A stretch of 64,000 bases of DNA from Pseudooceanicola nanhaiensis DSM 18065 (lineage in GTDB: Bacteria; Pseudomonadota; Alphaproteobacteria; Rhodobacterales; Rhodobacteraceae): NCBI RefSeq assembly GCF_000688295.1, contig NZ_JHZF01000013.1, positions 744,001 to 808,000 on the forward strand, in the 5' to 3' direction. A program made the translations under genes and the position numbers. The notes under the pieces are model-generated. The model saw nothing but the letters and a program-made list of their open reading frames with translations, was not told the origin of the DNA and searched no databases. Below are positions 50,703-60,791 of this stretch, one piece after another; position 1 is the first letter of the stretch, and each line of letters begins with the position of its first letter.

Positions 50703-53552
50703 GTGACGACCTTCTCGCCCACCGATTACGACCCCTACGACTTCGCCAACCGGCGCCACATCGGCCCCTCGCCCGACGAGATGGCCGAGATGCTGAAGGT
50801 GGTGGGGGCCGAGAGCCTCGACGCGCTGATCGACGACACGGTGCCGCAGGGCATCCGGCAGGACGATCCGCTCGATTTCGGCGGGCCGCTGTCGGAGCAG
50901 GAACTTCTGGTGAAGATGCGCGCGGTGTCCAAGCGCAACCGGGTGCTGACCTCGCTGATCGGGCAGGGCTACCACGCCACGATCACCCCGCCGGCGATCA
51001 AGCGGAACATCTTCGAGAACCCGGCCTGGTACACCGCCTACACCCCCTACCAGCCCGAGATCAGCCAGGGTCGGCTGGAGGCGCTGCTGAACTACCAGAC
51101 GATGATCGCCGATCTGACGGGCCTGCCGATCGCCAATGCCTCGCTCCTGGACGAGGCCACGGCGGCGGCCGAGGCGATGACCATGGCGCAGCGGTCGTCC
51201 AAGTCGAAGGCCACCGCCTTCTTCGTGGACGAGGCGCTGCATCCGCAGAACATCGCCGTGATCCGGACCCGGGCGAAGCCCCTGGGGATCGAGATCATCA
51301 CCGGGCGGCCCTCGGACCTCGACGCCTCGACCGTCTTCGGAGCGATCTTCCAGTATCCCGGCACCAACGGCGTGCTGCGGGACTTCACCGAGCAGATGCA
51401 GGCGCTGCATGCCGCGAAGGCGCTCGGGATCGTCATCGCCGACCCGCTGGCCCTGTGCCTGCTGAAGGAGCCCGGGGCCATGGGCGCCGACATCGCCGTC
51501 GGCTCCACCCAGCGGTTCGGCGTGCCCGTGGGCTACGGCGGCCCGCATGCCGCCTACATGGCCTGCCGGGACGAGCTGAAGCGCGCGATGCCTGGCCGCC
51601 TCGTCGGGGTCTCGATCGACGCGCGCGGCAACCGGGCCTACCGTCTGGCGCTCCAGACCCGCGAGCAGCATATCCGGCGCGAGAAGGCGACCTCCAACGT
51701 CTGTACCGCGCAGGCTCTGCTGGCCGTCATGGCGTCGATGTACGCGGTCTTCCACGGGCCGAAGGGGCTGAAGGGGATCGCCCAGAGGGTCCATGCGCGG
51801 ACCGTCGACATGGCCGAAGGGCTGCGCGCGGCGGGGTTCGACGTCTTCCCGAGGAAGGTCTTCGACACGGTGACGGTCGAGGTCGGTCCGTTCCAGGGCG
51901 CGATCCTGAAATCGGCGCGGGAGGAGGGGATCAACCTCCGGCCCGTCGGCGAGACAAGGATCGGCATCGCGCTCGACGAATGCACCACGCCGGCGGTGAT
52001 CGAATCCGTCTGGCGCGCCTTCGGGGTCACCGACCGGAAGGCGGCGACCGAACCCGCCTATGACCTGCCCGAGAAGCTGGTGCGCGAGACGCCCTACCTG
52101 ACGCACGAGATCTTCCACATGAACCGGGCCGAGACCGAGATGATGCGCTACATGCGCCGCCTCGCGGACCGGGACCTCGCGCTCGACCGGGCGATGATCC
52201 CGCTGGGCTCCTGCACGATGAAGCTGAACGCGGCGGCCGAGATGATGCCGGTGTCGTGGGACGAATTCGCCTCGCTCCACCCCTTCGTGCCGGAGGACCA
52301 GGCGGCGGGCTACAGGGAGCTGATCGACGACCTCTCGGCCAAGCTCTGCGACGTGACGGGCTATGCCGCCTTCTCGATGCAGCCGAATTCCGGCGCGCAG
52401 GGGGAATATGCAGGGCTCCTGACCATCGCGGGCTATCACGCGGCCAACGGCGAAGGGCACCGCAACGTCTGCCTGATCCCGATGTCGGCGCATGGCACCA
52501 ACCCGGCCTCGGCCCAGATGGTCGGCTGGAAGGTCGTGCCGGTGAAGAGCCGCGGAAACGGCGACATCGACCTGGAGGATTTCCGCGCGCAGGCGGAGAA
52601 ACATGCCGAGACCCTCGCGGGCTGCATGATCACCTACCCCTCGACCCACGGCGTCTTCGAGGAGACCGTGCGCGAGGTCTGCGCCATCACCCATGAGCAC
52701 GGCGGGCAGGTCTATATCGACGGCGCCAACATGAACGCGATGGTGGGGCTGGCGCGGCCGGGCGACGTGGGGGGCGATGTCAGCCACCTGAACCTGCACA
52801 AGACCTTCTGCATTCCGCATGGCGGCGGCGGCCCCGGCATGGGGCCGATCGGGGTGAAGGCGCACCTGGCAGAGCACCTGCCGGGGCATCCGCATTTCGG
52901 GACGGAGGGGGCGGTCTCGGCCGCGCCCTACGGCTCGCCCTCGATCCTGCCGATCTCCTGGGCCTATTGCCTGATGATGGGCGGCGCGGGGCTGACGCAG
53001 GCGACGCGGGTGGCGATCCTGAACGCGAATTACATCGTGAAGCGGCTGGAGGGGGCCTATGACGTGCTCTACCGCGGGCCCTCGGGTCGGGTGGCACATG
53101 AGTGCATCCTCGACACGCGGCCCTTCGAAAAGAGCGCGGGCGTGACCGTCGACGACATCGCCAAGCGGCTGATCGACTGCGGCTTCCACGCGCCGACGAT
53201 GAGCTTCCCGGTGGCGGGGACGCTGATGGTCGAGCCGACGGAGAGCGAGACCAAGGCCGAGCTCGACCGGTTCTGCGACGCGATGCTGGCGATCCGGGCC
53301 GAAATCCGGGAGATCGAGGAGGGGAAGATCGCGGCCGAGGCTTCGCCGCTGAAGTTCGCGCCCCATACGGTGGAGGACCTCGTGGGCGATTGGGACCGGG
53401 CCTATGGACGCGAGCAGGGCTGCTTCCCGCCGGGCGCCTTCCGGGTGGACAAGTACTGGCCGCCGGTCAACCGCGTCGACAATGTCTGGGGCGACCGGAA
53501 CCTGACCTGCACCTGTCCGCCGATGAGCGATTACGCCGAAGCGGCCGAATAG
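50703..53552 (+). CDS. gcvP: Glycine dehydrogenase (decarboxylating), P protein
   Basis: A 949-residue PLP enzyme joining the two halves of the P protein in one chain. The N-terminal half starts [17 protein letters not shown]; the C-terminal half has [11 protein letters not shown] and [19 protein letters not shown], with the PLP lysine in LHKTF. It decarboxylates glycine and loads aminomethyl on the H protein. It starts with GTG. The gene finishes the riboswitch-controlled operon; repeat copy C follows. Confidence 0.97.
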   Translation: MTTFSPTDYDPYDFANRRHIGPSPDEMAEMLKVVGAESLDALIDDTVPQGIRQDDPLDFGGPLSEQELLVKMRAVSKRNRVLTSLIGQGYHATITPPAIKRNIFENPAWYTAYTPYQPEISQGRLEALLNYQTMIADLTGLPIANASLLDEATAAAEAMTMAQRSSKSKATAFFVDEALHPQNIAVIRTRAKPLGIEIITGRPSDLDASTVFGAIFQYPGTNGVLRDFTEQMQALHAAKALGIVIADPLALCLLKEPGAMGADIAVGSTQRFGVPVGYGGPHAAYMACRDELKRAMPGRLVGVSIDARGNRAYRLALQTREQHIRREKATSNVCTAQALLAVMASMYAVFHGPKGLKGIAQRVHARTVDMAEGLRAAGFDVFPRKVFDTVTVEVGPFQGAILKSAREEGINLRPVGETRIGIALDECTTPAVIESVWRAFGVTDRKAATEPAYDLPEKLVRETPYLTHEIFHMNRAETEMMRYMRRLADRDLALDRAMIPLGSCTMKLNAAAEMMPVSWDEFASLHPFVPEDQAAGYRELIDDLSAKLCDVTGYAAFSMQPNSGAQGEYAGLLTIAGYHAANGEGHRNVCLIPMSAHGTNPASAQMVGWKVVPVKSRGNGDIDLEDFRAQAEKHAETLAGCMITYPSTHGVFEETVREVCAITHEHGGQVYIDGANMNAMVGLARPGDVGGDVSHLNLHKTFCIPHGGGGPGMGPIGVKAHLAEHLPGHPHFGTEGAVSAAPYGSPSILPISWAYCLMMGGAGLTQATRVAILNANYIVKRLEGAYDVLYRGPSGRVAHECILDTRPFEKSAGVTVDDIAKRLIDCGFHAPTMSFPVAGTLMVEPTESETKAELDRFCDAMLAIRAEIREIEEGKIAAEASPLKFAPHTVEDLVGDWDRAYGREQGCFPPGAFRVDKYWPPVNRVDNVWGDRNLTCTCPPMSDYAEAAE

Positions 53553-53572
53553 GCGGGGACCGATCCAATGGA

Positions 53573-53664
53573 GCGGCCCCCTTCCGGGGGCCGCACACTA
53601 TCTATTTCCTTGATTGGGGCTCTGCCCCAAACCCCGGGATATTTTCGGCAAGAGGAAGCAGGCG
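53573..53664 (+). repeat. Dispersed double-hairpin 3' repeat, copy C
   Basis: First hairpin GCGGCCCCC/GGGGGCCGC with a TTCC loop (53573-53594); second hairpin TTGGGGC/GCCCCAA with a TCT loop (53614-53630), different in sequence from copies A and B but equal in place; then the tail GGGATATTTTCGGCAAGAGG.., whose 29 bases (53636-53664) equal those of copy A. It lies between gcvP and the convergent permease gene. Confidence 0.75.
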
Positions 53665-53673
53665 CCGAAGGCG

Positions 53674-56202
53674 TCACTCCCTTGCCCGCAGGACCCGCGC
53701 CGGGCGGGCGCGCAGCGGAGCCCAGGCGAAGGCGAGGCCGGCGGCGAGGTTCGCCAGCAGCCCGCCCGCGACGATGGCGAGCGCCGAGGGCCAGATCACG
53801 GCGTAGCCCGTCTCCATCACGAAATGGCAGATCGCCCAGCCTCCGGCGATGCCCGCCCCGAGCGCGACGATGCCTGCCGCGGCGCCGAGGAGGGCAGAGC
53901 GGAGGGCGAGGCTGGCGAGGATGCGGGCCCGCGTGGCGCCGAGCGTCTTCAGGATCGCGGCCTCCTGGACGCGCGCGCCCTCGCCCGAGACCGCCGCGCC
54001 GATCAGGACGAGGAAGCCGGTGAGCAGCGTTGCCGCCGCGCCGTAGGAGGTGGCGGTGGCGAGCCCGGCGAGCAGGTCGGACACCCGGTCGATGGCATCC
54101 CGGACCGAGATCGCGGTCACGTTCGGGAAGGTGTTGGAGATGTCGCGCAGGATGGCGGCCTCGGCGTCTGCGTCGGCGTAGACCGTGGCGATGAAGGTGT
54201 GCGGCGCGCCCTCGACCGAGGCCGGGTTCAGGGCGGTGACGAAGCCCATCCCGGCGGAGGAGAAATCGACCTCGCGGAAGCTCGTCAGGGTCGCGGTGAT
54301 GTCGCGGCCGAGGATGTTGACGGTGATCTCGTCGCCGAGCTCCAGGCCCACCTCGGCGGCCTCCTCGGCGGCGAAGCTCATCAGGGGCGGGCCGTCGTAA
54401 TCCTCGGGCCACCAGGCGCCCTCGGTGAGGCGGGTGGTTTCGGGCAGGGTCGCGGAATAGGTGATGCCGCGGTCGCCGCGGACGACCCAGTGATCGCCCG
54501 CCACCTCGCGCGCCGGGCGGCCGTTGATCCGGGAGATCACGCCGCGGAGCATCGGGGCGCTTTCCACGCGGTTCACCTGCGGGTCGCTCTCGATGCGGTC
54601 GAGGAAGCCCGCCATCTGGTCCTTCTGGATGTCCACGAAGAAGAACGACGGCGCCCGGTCGGGCAGGTCGCGGGAGATCGCGGCGCGCAGGTTGCCGTCG
54701 ATCTGGCCGACGGCGGCGAGGACCGAGAGGCCGAGGCCGAGGGAGAGGACCACCGAGATCGCATCGGTGCGCGGTCCGCCGATGGCGGCCAGCGCCCAGC
54801 GGAGGGGCGGCCGGCCGCGCGCGGCCTGGCGGAAGCGGCGCGCGAGGGCGCGGATGCCGAGGGCGGCGAGCGCGAGGAGCAGGAGCGCGAAGGCGATGCC
54901 GCCGGAGGTCCAGAGGGTGAGCTGGAGGTTGCCGGAGAAGGCGGCGGCGGTGCCGATGAGGGCCGCGGTGAGGGCCAGCGTGGCGACCAGGTAACGGGCG
55001 GGGGGCAGGAGGCTGCCGCCCTCCATCGCGTCGCGGAAGAGGGAGGCGGCGCGGATCTCGCCTGCGCGGGAGAGCGGCCAGAGGGTGAAGACGAGGGCGG
55101 TCAGCACGCCGTAGACCGCGGCCTCGGCCAGCGGCTCGGGGTAGAGGCCGAAGACCGCCGGGATCGGCAGGGCCGAGGTGATGAGCGGCGAGAGCAGGAC
55201 CGGGGTCAGGGCGCCGAGGGCGAGGCCGATCAGGATGCCGACGAGCGCGAGCGCGCCGATCTGGAGGAAGTAGGTCGCGAAGATGGTGGAACGCTCGGCC
55301 CCGAGGGTGCGGAGCGTGGCGATGACCGAGGTCTTGCCTGCGAGGTAGCCGCGGACCGAGGCCGCGACGCCGACGCCGCCGACGGCGAGGCCCGACAGGC
55401 CCACGAGGATCAGGAAGGCGCCGAGGCGGTCGACGAACTGCCGGATGCCGGGGGCGCCGTTGCGCGCGTCCCGCCAGCGCAGGCCGGAGTCCCGGAATTG
55501 CGCCTCCGCCTCGGCCTTCAGGGCGGCGAGGTCTGCGCCCTCGGGCAGGAGCAGCCGGTAGTCGGTGTCGAAGAGCGAGCCGGGCTCGAGCAGGCCCGAG
55601 CCCGCGAGGGCGTCGCGCAGCACGATCGTGCGGGGGCCGAGGGAAAAGCCCGCCGCGCCCGCGTCGGGTTCGGTCTCGAGCCGGGCCATCAGGACGAAAT
55701 CGGCGGTGCCGAGGCGGAAGCGGTCCCCGGGCGCGAGGCCGAGCCGGTCCACGAGCAGCGGCGCCATGACCGCGCCGGGGAGGCCGTCACGACCGGCGAA
55801 GGCCTCGGAGATCGGCATCTCGGGCGACAGGCGCACATTGCCGACGAGCGGGTAGGCGTCGTCCACGGCCTTCACCTGCGTCAGCCCGCGCTCGGCGGTG
55901 TCGCCGGTCCCGGCCACGGCCATGGAGCGGAAATCGGCGACCTCCGAGACGGCGGTCGCGGTCTCCTCCATCCACGCCAGCTCCTCGGGGTCGGCGAAGC
56001 GGTAGGTGAAGGACATCTGCGCATCGCCGCCGAGGAGGGCGGAGCCTTCCTGCGCCAGCCCCGCCTCGATGGCGGAACGGACCGAGCCGACGCCCGCGAT
56101 GGCTGCGACCCCGAGGGCGAGGCAGGCGATCAGGATGCGGAAGCCGCGCAGGCCGCCGCGCAATTCCCGCCCGGCGAGCCGGGCCGCGACCGAGAGGCTC
56201 AT
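53674..56202 (-). CDS. ABC transporter permease, FtsX/MacB type (YbbP-like)
   Basis: An 842-residue inner-membrane protein. It has an N-terminal helix (about 18-38), a large periplasmic region, and helices in two FtsX-type blocks (about 255-405 and 710-830), the arrangement of the YbbP/DUF214 family. The ends SYGAAATLLTGFLVLIGAAV and ARILASLALRSALLGAAAG match the FtsX core. These systems are thought to lift lipophilic molecules or lipoproteins out of the inner membrane. It is coupled to the ATPase upstream by an ATGA overlap at 56199-56202. Confidence 0.87.
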   Translation of the reverse strand: MSLSVAARLAGRELRGGLRGFRILIACLALGVAAIAGVGSVRSAIEAGLAQEGSALLGGDAQMSFTYRFADPEELAWMEETATAVSEVADFRSMAVAGTGDTAERGLTQVKAVDDAYPLVGNVRLSPEMPISEAFAGRDGLPGAVMAPLLVDRLGLAPGDRFRLGTADFVLMARLETEPDAGAAGFSLGPRTIVLRDALAGSGLLEPGSLFDTDYRLLLPEGADLAALKAEAEAQFRDSGLRWRDARNGAPGIRQFVDRLGAFLILVGLSGLAVGGVGVAASVRGYLAGKTSVIATLRTLGAERSTIFATYFLQIGALALVGILIGLALGALTPVLLSPLITSALPIPAVFGLYPEPLAEAAVYGVLTALVFTLWPLSRAGEIRAASLFRDAMEGGSLLPPARYLVATLALTAALIGTAAAFSGNLQLTLWTSGGIAFALLLLALAALGIRALARRFRQAARGRPPLRWALAAIGGPRTDAISVVLSLGLGLSVLAAVGQIDGNLRAAISRDLPDRAPSFFFVDIQKDQMAGFLDRIESDPQVNRVESAPMLRGVISRINGRPAREVAGDHWVVRGDRGITYSATLPETTRLTEGAWWPEDYDGPPLMSFAAEEAAEVGLELGDEITVNILGRDITATLTSFREVDFSSAGMGFVTALNPASVEGAPHTFIATVYADADAEAAILRDISNTFPNVTAISVRDAIDRVSDLLAGLATATSYGAAATLLTGFLVLIGAAVSGEGARVQEAAILKTLGATRARILASLALRSALLGAAAGIVALGAGIAGGWAICHFVMETGYAVIWPSALAIVAGGLLANLAAGLAFAWAPLRARPARVLRARE

Positions 56203-56900
56203 TCCGCGGCCTCGGTCCGGTCGACGGCGGAATCTTCGAGCCGCCCGTCGCGCAGCCGGATCACCCGGTCGCAGCGGCTGGCCAGTTCGGGCGCGTGGGT
56301 CACGAGGATCAGCGTCGCGCCGTGGCGGTCGCGCAACCCGAAGAGCATGTCGACGATCGCCGCGCCGTTGGTCTCGTCGAGGTTGCCGGTCGGTTCGTCC
56401 GCCAGGAGGATCTCGGGCCGGGTGACCGAGGCGCGGGCGAGGGCCACGCGCTGCTGTTCGCCGCCCGACATCTGGCTGGGGTAATGGCCCGCGCGGTGGC
56501 CGAGGCCCACGGCCTCGAGCTCTGCCTCCGCCCGCTCGAAGGCGTCCTTCACCCCGGCCAGTTCCAGCGGGGTCGCGACATTTTCAAGCGCCGTCATCGT
56601 GGGAATGAGGTGGAAGGACTGGAAGACCACCCCCATATGATCCCTGCGGAACCGCGCGAGCGCGTCCTCGTCCATCGCAGTCAGATCCTGGCCGAGCGCC
56701 GCGATCCGGCCGCCGGTGGCGCGTTCGAGGCCGCCCATGAGCATAAGGAGCGACGACTTGCCAGAACCCGAAGGTCCGACCAGCCCCAGCGTTTCCCCCC
56801 GCGCCACGTCGAGCGAGATGCCGTGCAGGATCTCGACCCGCCCGGCATTGCCATCCAGCGCCAGACGCGCGTCGGTGAGGGAAAGGACGGGGTCTGTCAT
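56199..56900 (-). CDS. ABC transporter ATPase (YbbA/LolD-like)
   Basis: A 233-residue ABC ATPase. Walker A is GPSGSGKSS, Walker B EILLADEPTGNLD, the signature MSGGEQQRVALARA, and the H-loop LILVTHAPELA. The ADEPTGNLD form is typical of the LolD/MacB/YbbA group that works with FtsX-type permeases. Its ATG overlaps, on the other strand, an ATG that could start the divergent esterase gene. The YbbA-YbbP-TesA grouping is widespread in proteobacteria. Confidence 0.92.
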   Translation of the reverse strand: MTDPVLSLTDARLALDGNAGRVEILHGISLDVARGETLGLVGPSGSGKSSLLMLMGGLERATGGRIAALGQDLTAMDEDALARFRRDHMGVVFQSFHLIPTMTALENVATPLELAGVKDAFERAEAELEAVGLGHRAGHYPSQMSGGEQQRVALARASVTRPEILLADEPTGNLDETNGAAIVDMLFGLRDRHGATLILVTHAPELASRCDRVIRLRDGRLEDSAVDRTEAAE

Positions 56901-57585
56901 GGGCTTGGCCTTTGCGGTTGGACGTCTGGTGTCATATGGGCGCGCGGTCCTGAGCCGCAAGGCGATTGCGGCAATGCTGCTCATCCTGCCGCTCCAGGCC
57001 ATGGCCGAAGAGGTGCGGATCCTCGCATTGGGCGATTCCCTCACAGCGGGATACGGTCTGCCGGAGGAAAGTGGATTTGTTCCGCAGCTCCAGGGCTGGC
57101 TGAACGACCACGGCGAGGATGTCGTGATCGTCAACGCCGGCGTCTCGGGCGACACGACGGCGGGCGGGCTGTCGCGGGTGGAATGGTCGCTGACGCCCGA
57201 GATCGACGCGATGATCGTCGCGCTTGGCGGCAACGACGTGCTGCGCGGCGTCGACCCGGCCTCCACCCGGAAGAACCTCGAGGGCATCCTCGCCGTGGCC
57301 GAGGCGCGCGACCTGCCGGTGCTGGTGATCGGGCTGCAGGCGTCGCGCAATTTCGGGGCTGATTTCAAGGCGGCCTTCGACCGGATCCATCCCGAGGTGG
57401 CCGAGGCGCATGGCGCGCTCTACGAGCCGAACTTCTTCGCGGGTCTCGGGGGCGACGGCACGGACCCGGCGGCCTATCGCGCCTTCATGCAGGCGGACGG
57501 CATCCACCCGAATGCCGAGGGCGTCCGGCGCATCGTGGCGCAGATCGGCCCGCGCGTGCAGGCGCTTGTCGACCGGGTGGAGTGA
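56899..57585 (+). CDS. tesA: TesA-like multifunctional esterase/acyl-CoA thioesterase I
   Basis: An SGNH-hydrolase with GDSL motif ALGDSLTAGYGL (nucleophile serine), the GGND block and DGIHPN with the D/H pair. A signal peptide ends at LPLQAMAEE, so it is periplasmic. From ATG 56899 the product has 228 residues but an overlong signal; an in-frame GTG at 56929 gives a normal 26-residue signal and is a serious alternative. TesA hydrolyses acyl-CoA thioesters and arylesters. Head-to-head with ybbA, as in E. coli. Confidence 0.88.
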   Translation: MGLAFAVGRLVSYGRAVLSRKAIAAMLLILPLQAMAEEVRILALGDSLTAGYGLPEESGFVPQLQGWLNDHGEDVVIVNAGVSGDTTAGGLSRVEWSLTPEIDAMIVALGGNDVLRGVDPASTRKNLEGILAVAEARDLPVLVIGLQASRNFGADFKAAFDRIHPEVAEAHGALYEPNFFAGLGGDGTDPAAYRAFMQADGIHPNAEGVRRIVAQIGPRVQALVDRVE

Positions 57586-57589
57586 GGTT

Positions 57590-58507
57590 TCACTCCCCCG
57601 GCGGCGGCCCGGCCTTCAGCCCGAAGAATGTCCGCACGTCGTCCCAGAGCGTCGGCGCGGTGACGAAGAGGATGTGGCCCTGCCCGTCGTAGATCTTCAT
57701 CCCGTCGGCGGGGATCGAAACCGCGAAGCGCGACGTGGGGCCGATCGGAAAGACGGTGTCCTCGCGGCCATGGAAGACGCCGATCTTCGCCTTGGCGAGG
57801 TTCGGGTCCTGCGGCAGCGTCCATGTCATCAGGTCGGCGGTGTGGGCCATCGTCATCCGCGGCCCCGGGGTCAGAAGCTGGCCGCGCTGTTCCTCGGCCA
57901 GCACCTTGCTCTGTTTCGCCGTGTCTCCGTTCACGTAGTGCTTCCGCCCGTAAAGCAGAGTGCGGTAATTCTCGAGCCAGGCATCCTCCATCGAGGTGCC
58001 GTGCGAACGGACCAGCGCGCCGACCACGTCGAAGAACCCCTCGACCGAGGCCTCGATGCCGGCGGGGAAGGGCCCGGCGGAGGAGATCAGCGCGACGCTC
58101 ACCTCCTTGCGGGGCAGCCGCCGGGCGGCCTCGAGCGCGACGGGGCCGCCGGTGGAGAAACCGATCAGGTAGACCTCCTCGACCTCCAGCTTGTCCATCG
58201 TCTCGGCGATCAGCTCTCCCGCCGCGGCGATGTCGAGCCGGTGGTTCAGCTTCGTCCCGTCGAGCCCGGGGAAGCGATAGGCAAGCACGGCGCCGTCGCC
58301 GAGATCCCAGTCGAGCACCGGTTCGAACATGCCGACCGAGGCCATCGCGCCCGGGATCACCACCACCGCGCGTTTCATCCCGCGGTGCGCGTTGCCGTCG
58401 TGCACGATCGGCATGACATCGGCGTCCTGCGCGGTCGGAAGGCCGGAACAGGCGGCCAGCAGGGCCAGCAGGAAAACGGGGACAAGACGGCAGGTTCGGA
58501 GGATCAT
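57590..58507 (-). CDS. Alpha/beta hydrolase, predicted lipoprotein
   Basis: A 305-residue protein with a lipobox (LLALLAACSG, Cys about residue 20), so it is probably anchored in a membrane facing the periplasm. The nucleophile elbow is GFSTGG; the late histidine lies in DGQGHILF and an aspartate in HGREDTVF, giving a full catalytic triad. Substrate unknown; the mature domain resembles serine-hydrolase esterases. It converges on tesA with a 4-base gap. Confidence 0.8.
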   Translation of the reverse strand: MILRTCRLVPVFLLALLAACSGLPTAQDADVMPIVHDGNAHRGMKRAVVVIPGAMASVGMFEPVLDWDLGDGAVLAYRFPGLDGTKLNHRLDIAAAGELIAETMDKLEVEEVYLIGFSTGGPVALEAARRLPRKEVSVALISSAGPFPAGIEASVEGFFDVVGALVRSHGTSMEDAWLENYRTLLYGRKHYVNGDTAKQSKVLAEEQRGQLLTPGPRMTMAHTADLMTWTLPQDPNLAKAKIGVFHGREDTVFPIGPTSRFAVSIPADGMKIYDGQGHILFVTAPTLWDDVRTFFGLKAGPPPGE

Positions 58508-58620
58508 CGCGGTCAGATAATGAGGCGGCCGCGGGCCGGGTCAAGGCGTCATCACCACGTGGTGTTGCGGCGCGCGTCCGGCGGTCTATAACGGGAATTG
58601 AATACGTCGGGAGAAGCGGA

Positions 58621-59064
58621 ATGACGGCGAAAAAAGTGGTGTGCCTCGCGTGCGGTCAGACCAACCGGCTGCCCGAGGAGAAGCTTGGCGCGGCGCCCAA
58701 ATGCGGCACCTGCGGCGCCGGGCTGATGCCGGCCAAACCCATCGAGATCGACGCGGCCACCTTCGCCAAGGCCAGCAGGACGGACGAGGTCACGCTGGTC
58801 GTCGATTTCTGGGCGCCCTGGTGCGGACCCTGCAGGGCGATGGCCCCGCAATATGCCGCCGCGGCGCAGGCGATGCAGGGGCGCGCCCGCTTCGCCAAGC
58901 TCAACACCGAGGATCACCCCGAACCCGGCGCCCGCCAGGGCATCCGCGGGATCCCGACCATGGTGATCTATCGCGGCGGGCGCGAGGTGGCGCGCGTCTC
59001 GGGGGCGCGGTCCTCGTCGCAGATCGTGGAATGGGTGCGCCAGCAGACCGCGCAGAAGGCCTGA
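58621..59064 (+). CDS. trxC: Thioredoxin 2 (zinc-containing)
   Basis: A 147-residue protein. The N-terminal zinc module has CLACGQ and KCGTCG (two C-x2-C pairs), and the thioredoxin domain has WAPWCGPCRAM. This combination marks TrxC. It reduces disulphides in the cytoplasm and is usually induced by oxidative stress; no OxyR site could be confirmed by eye. GGGAGAAG precedes the ATG. Confidence 0.93.
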   Translation: MTAKKVVCLACGQTNRLPEEKLGAAPKCGTCGAGLMPAKPIEIDAATFAKASRTDEVTLVVDFWAPWCGPCRAMAPQYAAAAQAMQGRARFAKLNTEDHPEPGARQGIRGIPTMVIYRGGREVARVSGARSSSQIVEWVRQQTAQKA

Positions 59065-59094
59065 GCGGTCTGAAGGCGGGAGCGCCGGAAACGC

Positions 59095-59129
59095 GAACGG
59101 GCGGCCGGTCCGGTGACCGCCGCCCGTTC
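59095..59129. terminator. Bidirectional stem-loop between trxC and the L,D-transpeptidase
   Basis: A perfect 11-bp stem GAACGGGCGGC/GCCGCCCGTTC with a 13-base loop lies between two convergent genes. There is no clear T-tract on either side, so it may depend on Rho or serve as 3'-end protection. Confidence 0.55.
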
Positions 59130-59155
59130 CTGTCTGCGCCTCTGCGCTGCGTAGC

Positions 59156-59722
59156 TTAAAGCACCGTGACCCTGGTGCCGATCGGCACCTGGTTGTAGAG
59201 GTCGATCACGTTCTCGTTCAGCATCCGGAAGCAGCCCGACGACGCCGCGCGGCCGATGCTCCGCGGTTCGGTCGTGCCGTGGATCCGGATGTAGGTGTCC
59301 TTGCCGCCCTGGTAGAGATACATGGCGCGCGCGCCGAGCGGGTTGCCGGGGCCGCCGGGCATCCGCTCATCGTTGCCCTTGTACTTGCCGTAGGTCGAGG
59401 GGTTGCCGTCGATCATCTCGTCGGTCGGGCGCCATGTCGGCCATTCGACCTTGCGCCGGATCGTGGCGGTGCCCTTCCAGCCCCAGCCGGGTTTCGCGAC
59501 CGCGATGCCGTAGCGCAGCGCACGGCCGGGGGCGGTGACGTAGTAGAGGAAATAGGCGCCCGGCACGATGACGATTTCGCCCGGTTGATAGCGCGAGGTG
59601 ACGTTCACCTCCTGCTTCGCGAGGACCGAGGGGGCGGCCTGCTGGGCGAAGGCGGGAAGCGGCAGGGCAAGCGCGGCGGTGCCTGCGGCGGCCTGCGTCA
59701 GGAACGTACGGCGGGTGGTCAT
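59156..59722 (-). CDS. L,D-transpeptidase (YkuD), Tat-exported
   Basis: A 188-residue protein. The N-terminus MTTRRTFLTQAAAGTAALAL carries a twin-arginine (RR-x-F-L) signal, so export is probably by Tat. The YkuD catalytic block is IHGTTEPRSIGRAASSGCFRM with H, the serine and the nucleophile cysteine. It forms 3-3 cross-links in peptidoglycan or attaches proteins to it. ATG 59722 is chosen (GGAG ten bases upstream); a TTG at 59737 is less likely. Confidence 0.88.
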   Translation of the reverse strand: MTTRRTFLTQAAAGTAALALPLPAFAQQAAPSVLAKQEVNVTSRYQPGEIVIVPGAYFLYYVTAPGRALRYGIAVAKPGWGWKGTATIRRKVEWPTWRPTDEMIDGNPSTYGKYKGNDERMPGGPGNPLGARAMYLYQGGKDTYIRIHGTTEPRSIGRAASSGCFRMLNENVIDLYNQVPIGTRVTVL

Positions 59723-59863
59723 GGATGGCAGCTCCAATGGATTCGCTTTTCAATGCTGACGGCCACTCTACGCGAATGTCACGGCGGACTCCCGCCGCAT
59801 GGGAGCGGAGCGTTGACGGAGTGTGACCGAGAAGCCGCGCCTCTCACCGGAACGTGATGCGGC

Positions 59864-60760
59864 CTAGCCCCAGATCCCCTCGAGCTCGGCCCGGATCCAG
59901 GCGCGGAACCGGGTGAACTGCGGCATCTCCTCGGCCCGGTCCGGGTAGATCAGCGTATAGGCCTGCCCGCTGTCCATCTCGCGCGCAGAGGCGCGGATCA
60001 GGCGGCCCTCGCGCAGCGGCCCGCGGGCCAGCACCTCGGGCACGAGGCCCGCGCCGAGGCCGGCGATGGCCGCGTCGATCACCATGTCGAAATGGTCGAA
60101 CCGCGCGCCGCGCAGGATGCGGCGGCTGTCGAGGTTCGCGTGCCGGAACCAGTCGAGCCAGAGCGTGGGCCGGGTGGTCTGCTGGAGAAGCGGCAGGGCG
60201 AGCAGGTCCTCGTCCGACAGGGCAAGGCCACCCGTCAGGGCGGGCGAGCAGACGGCGACGAGGGATTCGTCGAGCAGGTGGAGGTGATGCGCCGCCCCGC
60301 TCCGGTGCCGCGACCGCTGGATGGCGAGGTCGAAGGGCTCCTCGGCGAAATCCACCGGGTCGAGCCGGGCGGCGACATCGACCGTGGTGCCGGGCGCGGC
60401 GGCAAGGAAGCCTCCGAGCCGCGGGATCAACCAGGACCGCCCGAACGAGGGCAGCACCGCGATGCGCAGGACGGTGGACTGGCCGCCGAAGGCCATGACG
60501 CCGACGGCGGCCGCGTTCAGGTCGTCCAGCAGCCTGCGCGCCTTGGGCAGGAAGGCGCGGCCCGCGTCCGACAGGGTCATCCGCTGACGCTGGCGCACGA
60601 AGAGCGCGACGCCCAGCCGGTCCTCGAGCGCGCGGACGGAGCGGCTGACCGCGGTCTGGCTCAGATGCACGCGGCGGGCGGCCAGATGCGTGGTGCCTGC
60701 GCGAGCCAATTCGCAAAAGGCTTCAAGTTCGCGGATCGTCGGTATGAAACTTTCGGGCAT
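59864..60760 (-). CDS. LysR-type transcriptional regulator (probable regulator of gcdH)
   Basis: A 298-residue LTTR of the GcvA/AmpR subgroup. The winged helix occupies residues 1-65 ([37 protein letters not shown]), followed by the two-lobed effector-binding domain. It is divergent from glutaryl-CoA dehydrogenase, with a perfect dyad between, so it is likely to control that gene. The ATG at 60760 fits alignment of the helix-turn-helix start; an earlier frame from 60829 would cover the operator. Confidence 0.88.
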   Translation of the reverse strand: MPESFIPTIRELEAFCELARAGTTHLAARRVHLSQTAVSRSVRALEDRLGVALFVRQRQRMTLSDAGRAFLPKARRLLDDLNAAAVGVMAFGGQSTVLRIAVLPSFGRSWLIPRLGGFLAAAPGTTVDVAARLDPVDFAEEPFDLAIQRSRHRSGAAHHLHLLDESLVAVCSPALTGGLALSDEDLLALPLLQQTTRPTLWLDWFRHANLDSRRILRGARFDHFDMVIDAAIAGLGAGLVPEVLARGPLREGRLIRASAREMDSGQAYTLIYPDRAEEMPQFTRFRAWIRAELEGIWG

Positions 60761-60772
60761 GCTGCGGGCCAG

Positions 60773-60791
60773 TGATGCGTTTTTCGCATCA
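60773..60791. promoter_or_regulatory. Perfect dyad, likely LysR operator
   Basis: TGATGCG-TTTTT-CGCATCA is a perfect 7-bp dyad with five T residues between. It has the T-N11-A form bound by LysR proteins and lies 12 bases upstream of the regulator start. A further TGATGCG half-site is at 60836-60842, near the gcdH promoter. Confidence 0.75.

Noticed and set aside
50697-53366. An 889-codon reverse-strand open frame across gcvP
   Set aside because: High-GC antisense artefact; the forward gene has all P-protein motifs.
53614-56484. A 956-codon forward frame across the YbbP-like permease
   Set aside because: The reverse strand encodes a complete FtsX-type permease; the forward frame is G/E/D/R repetitive and has no known domain.
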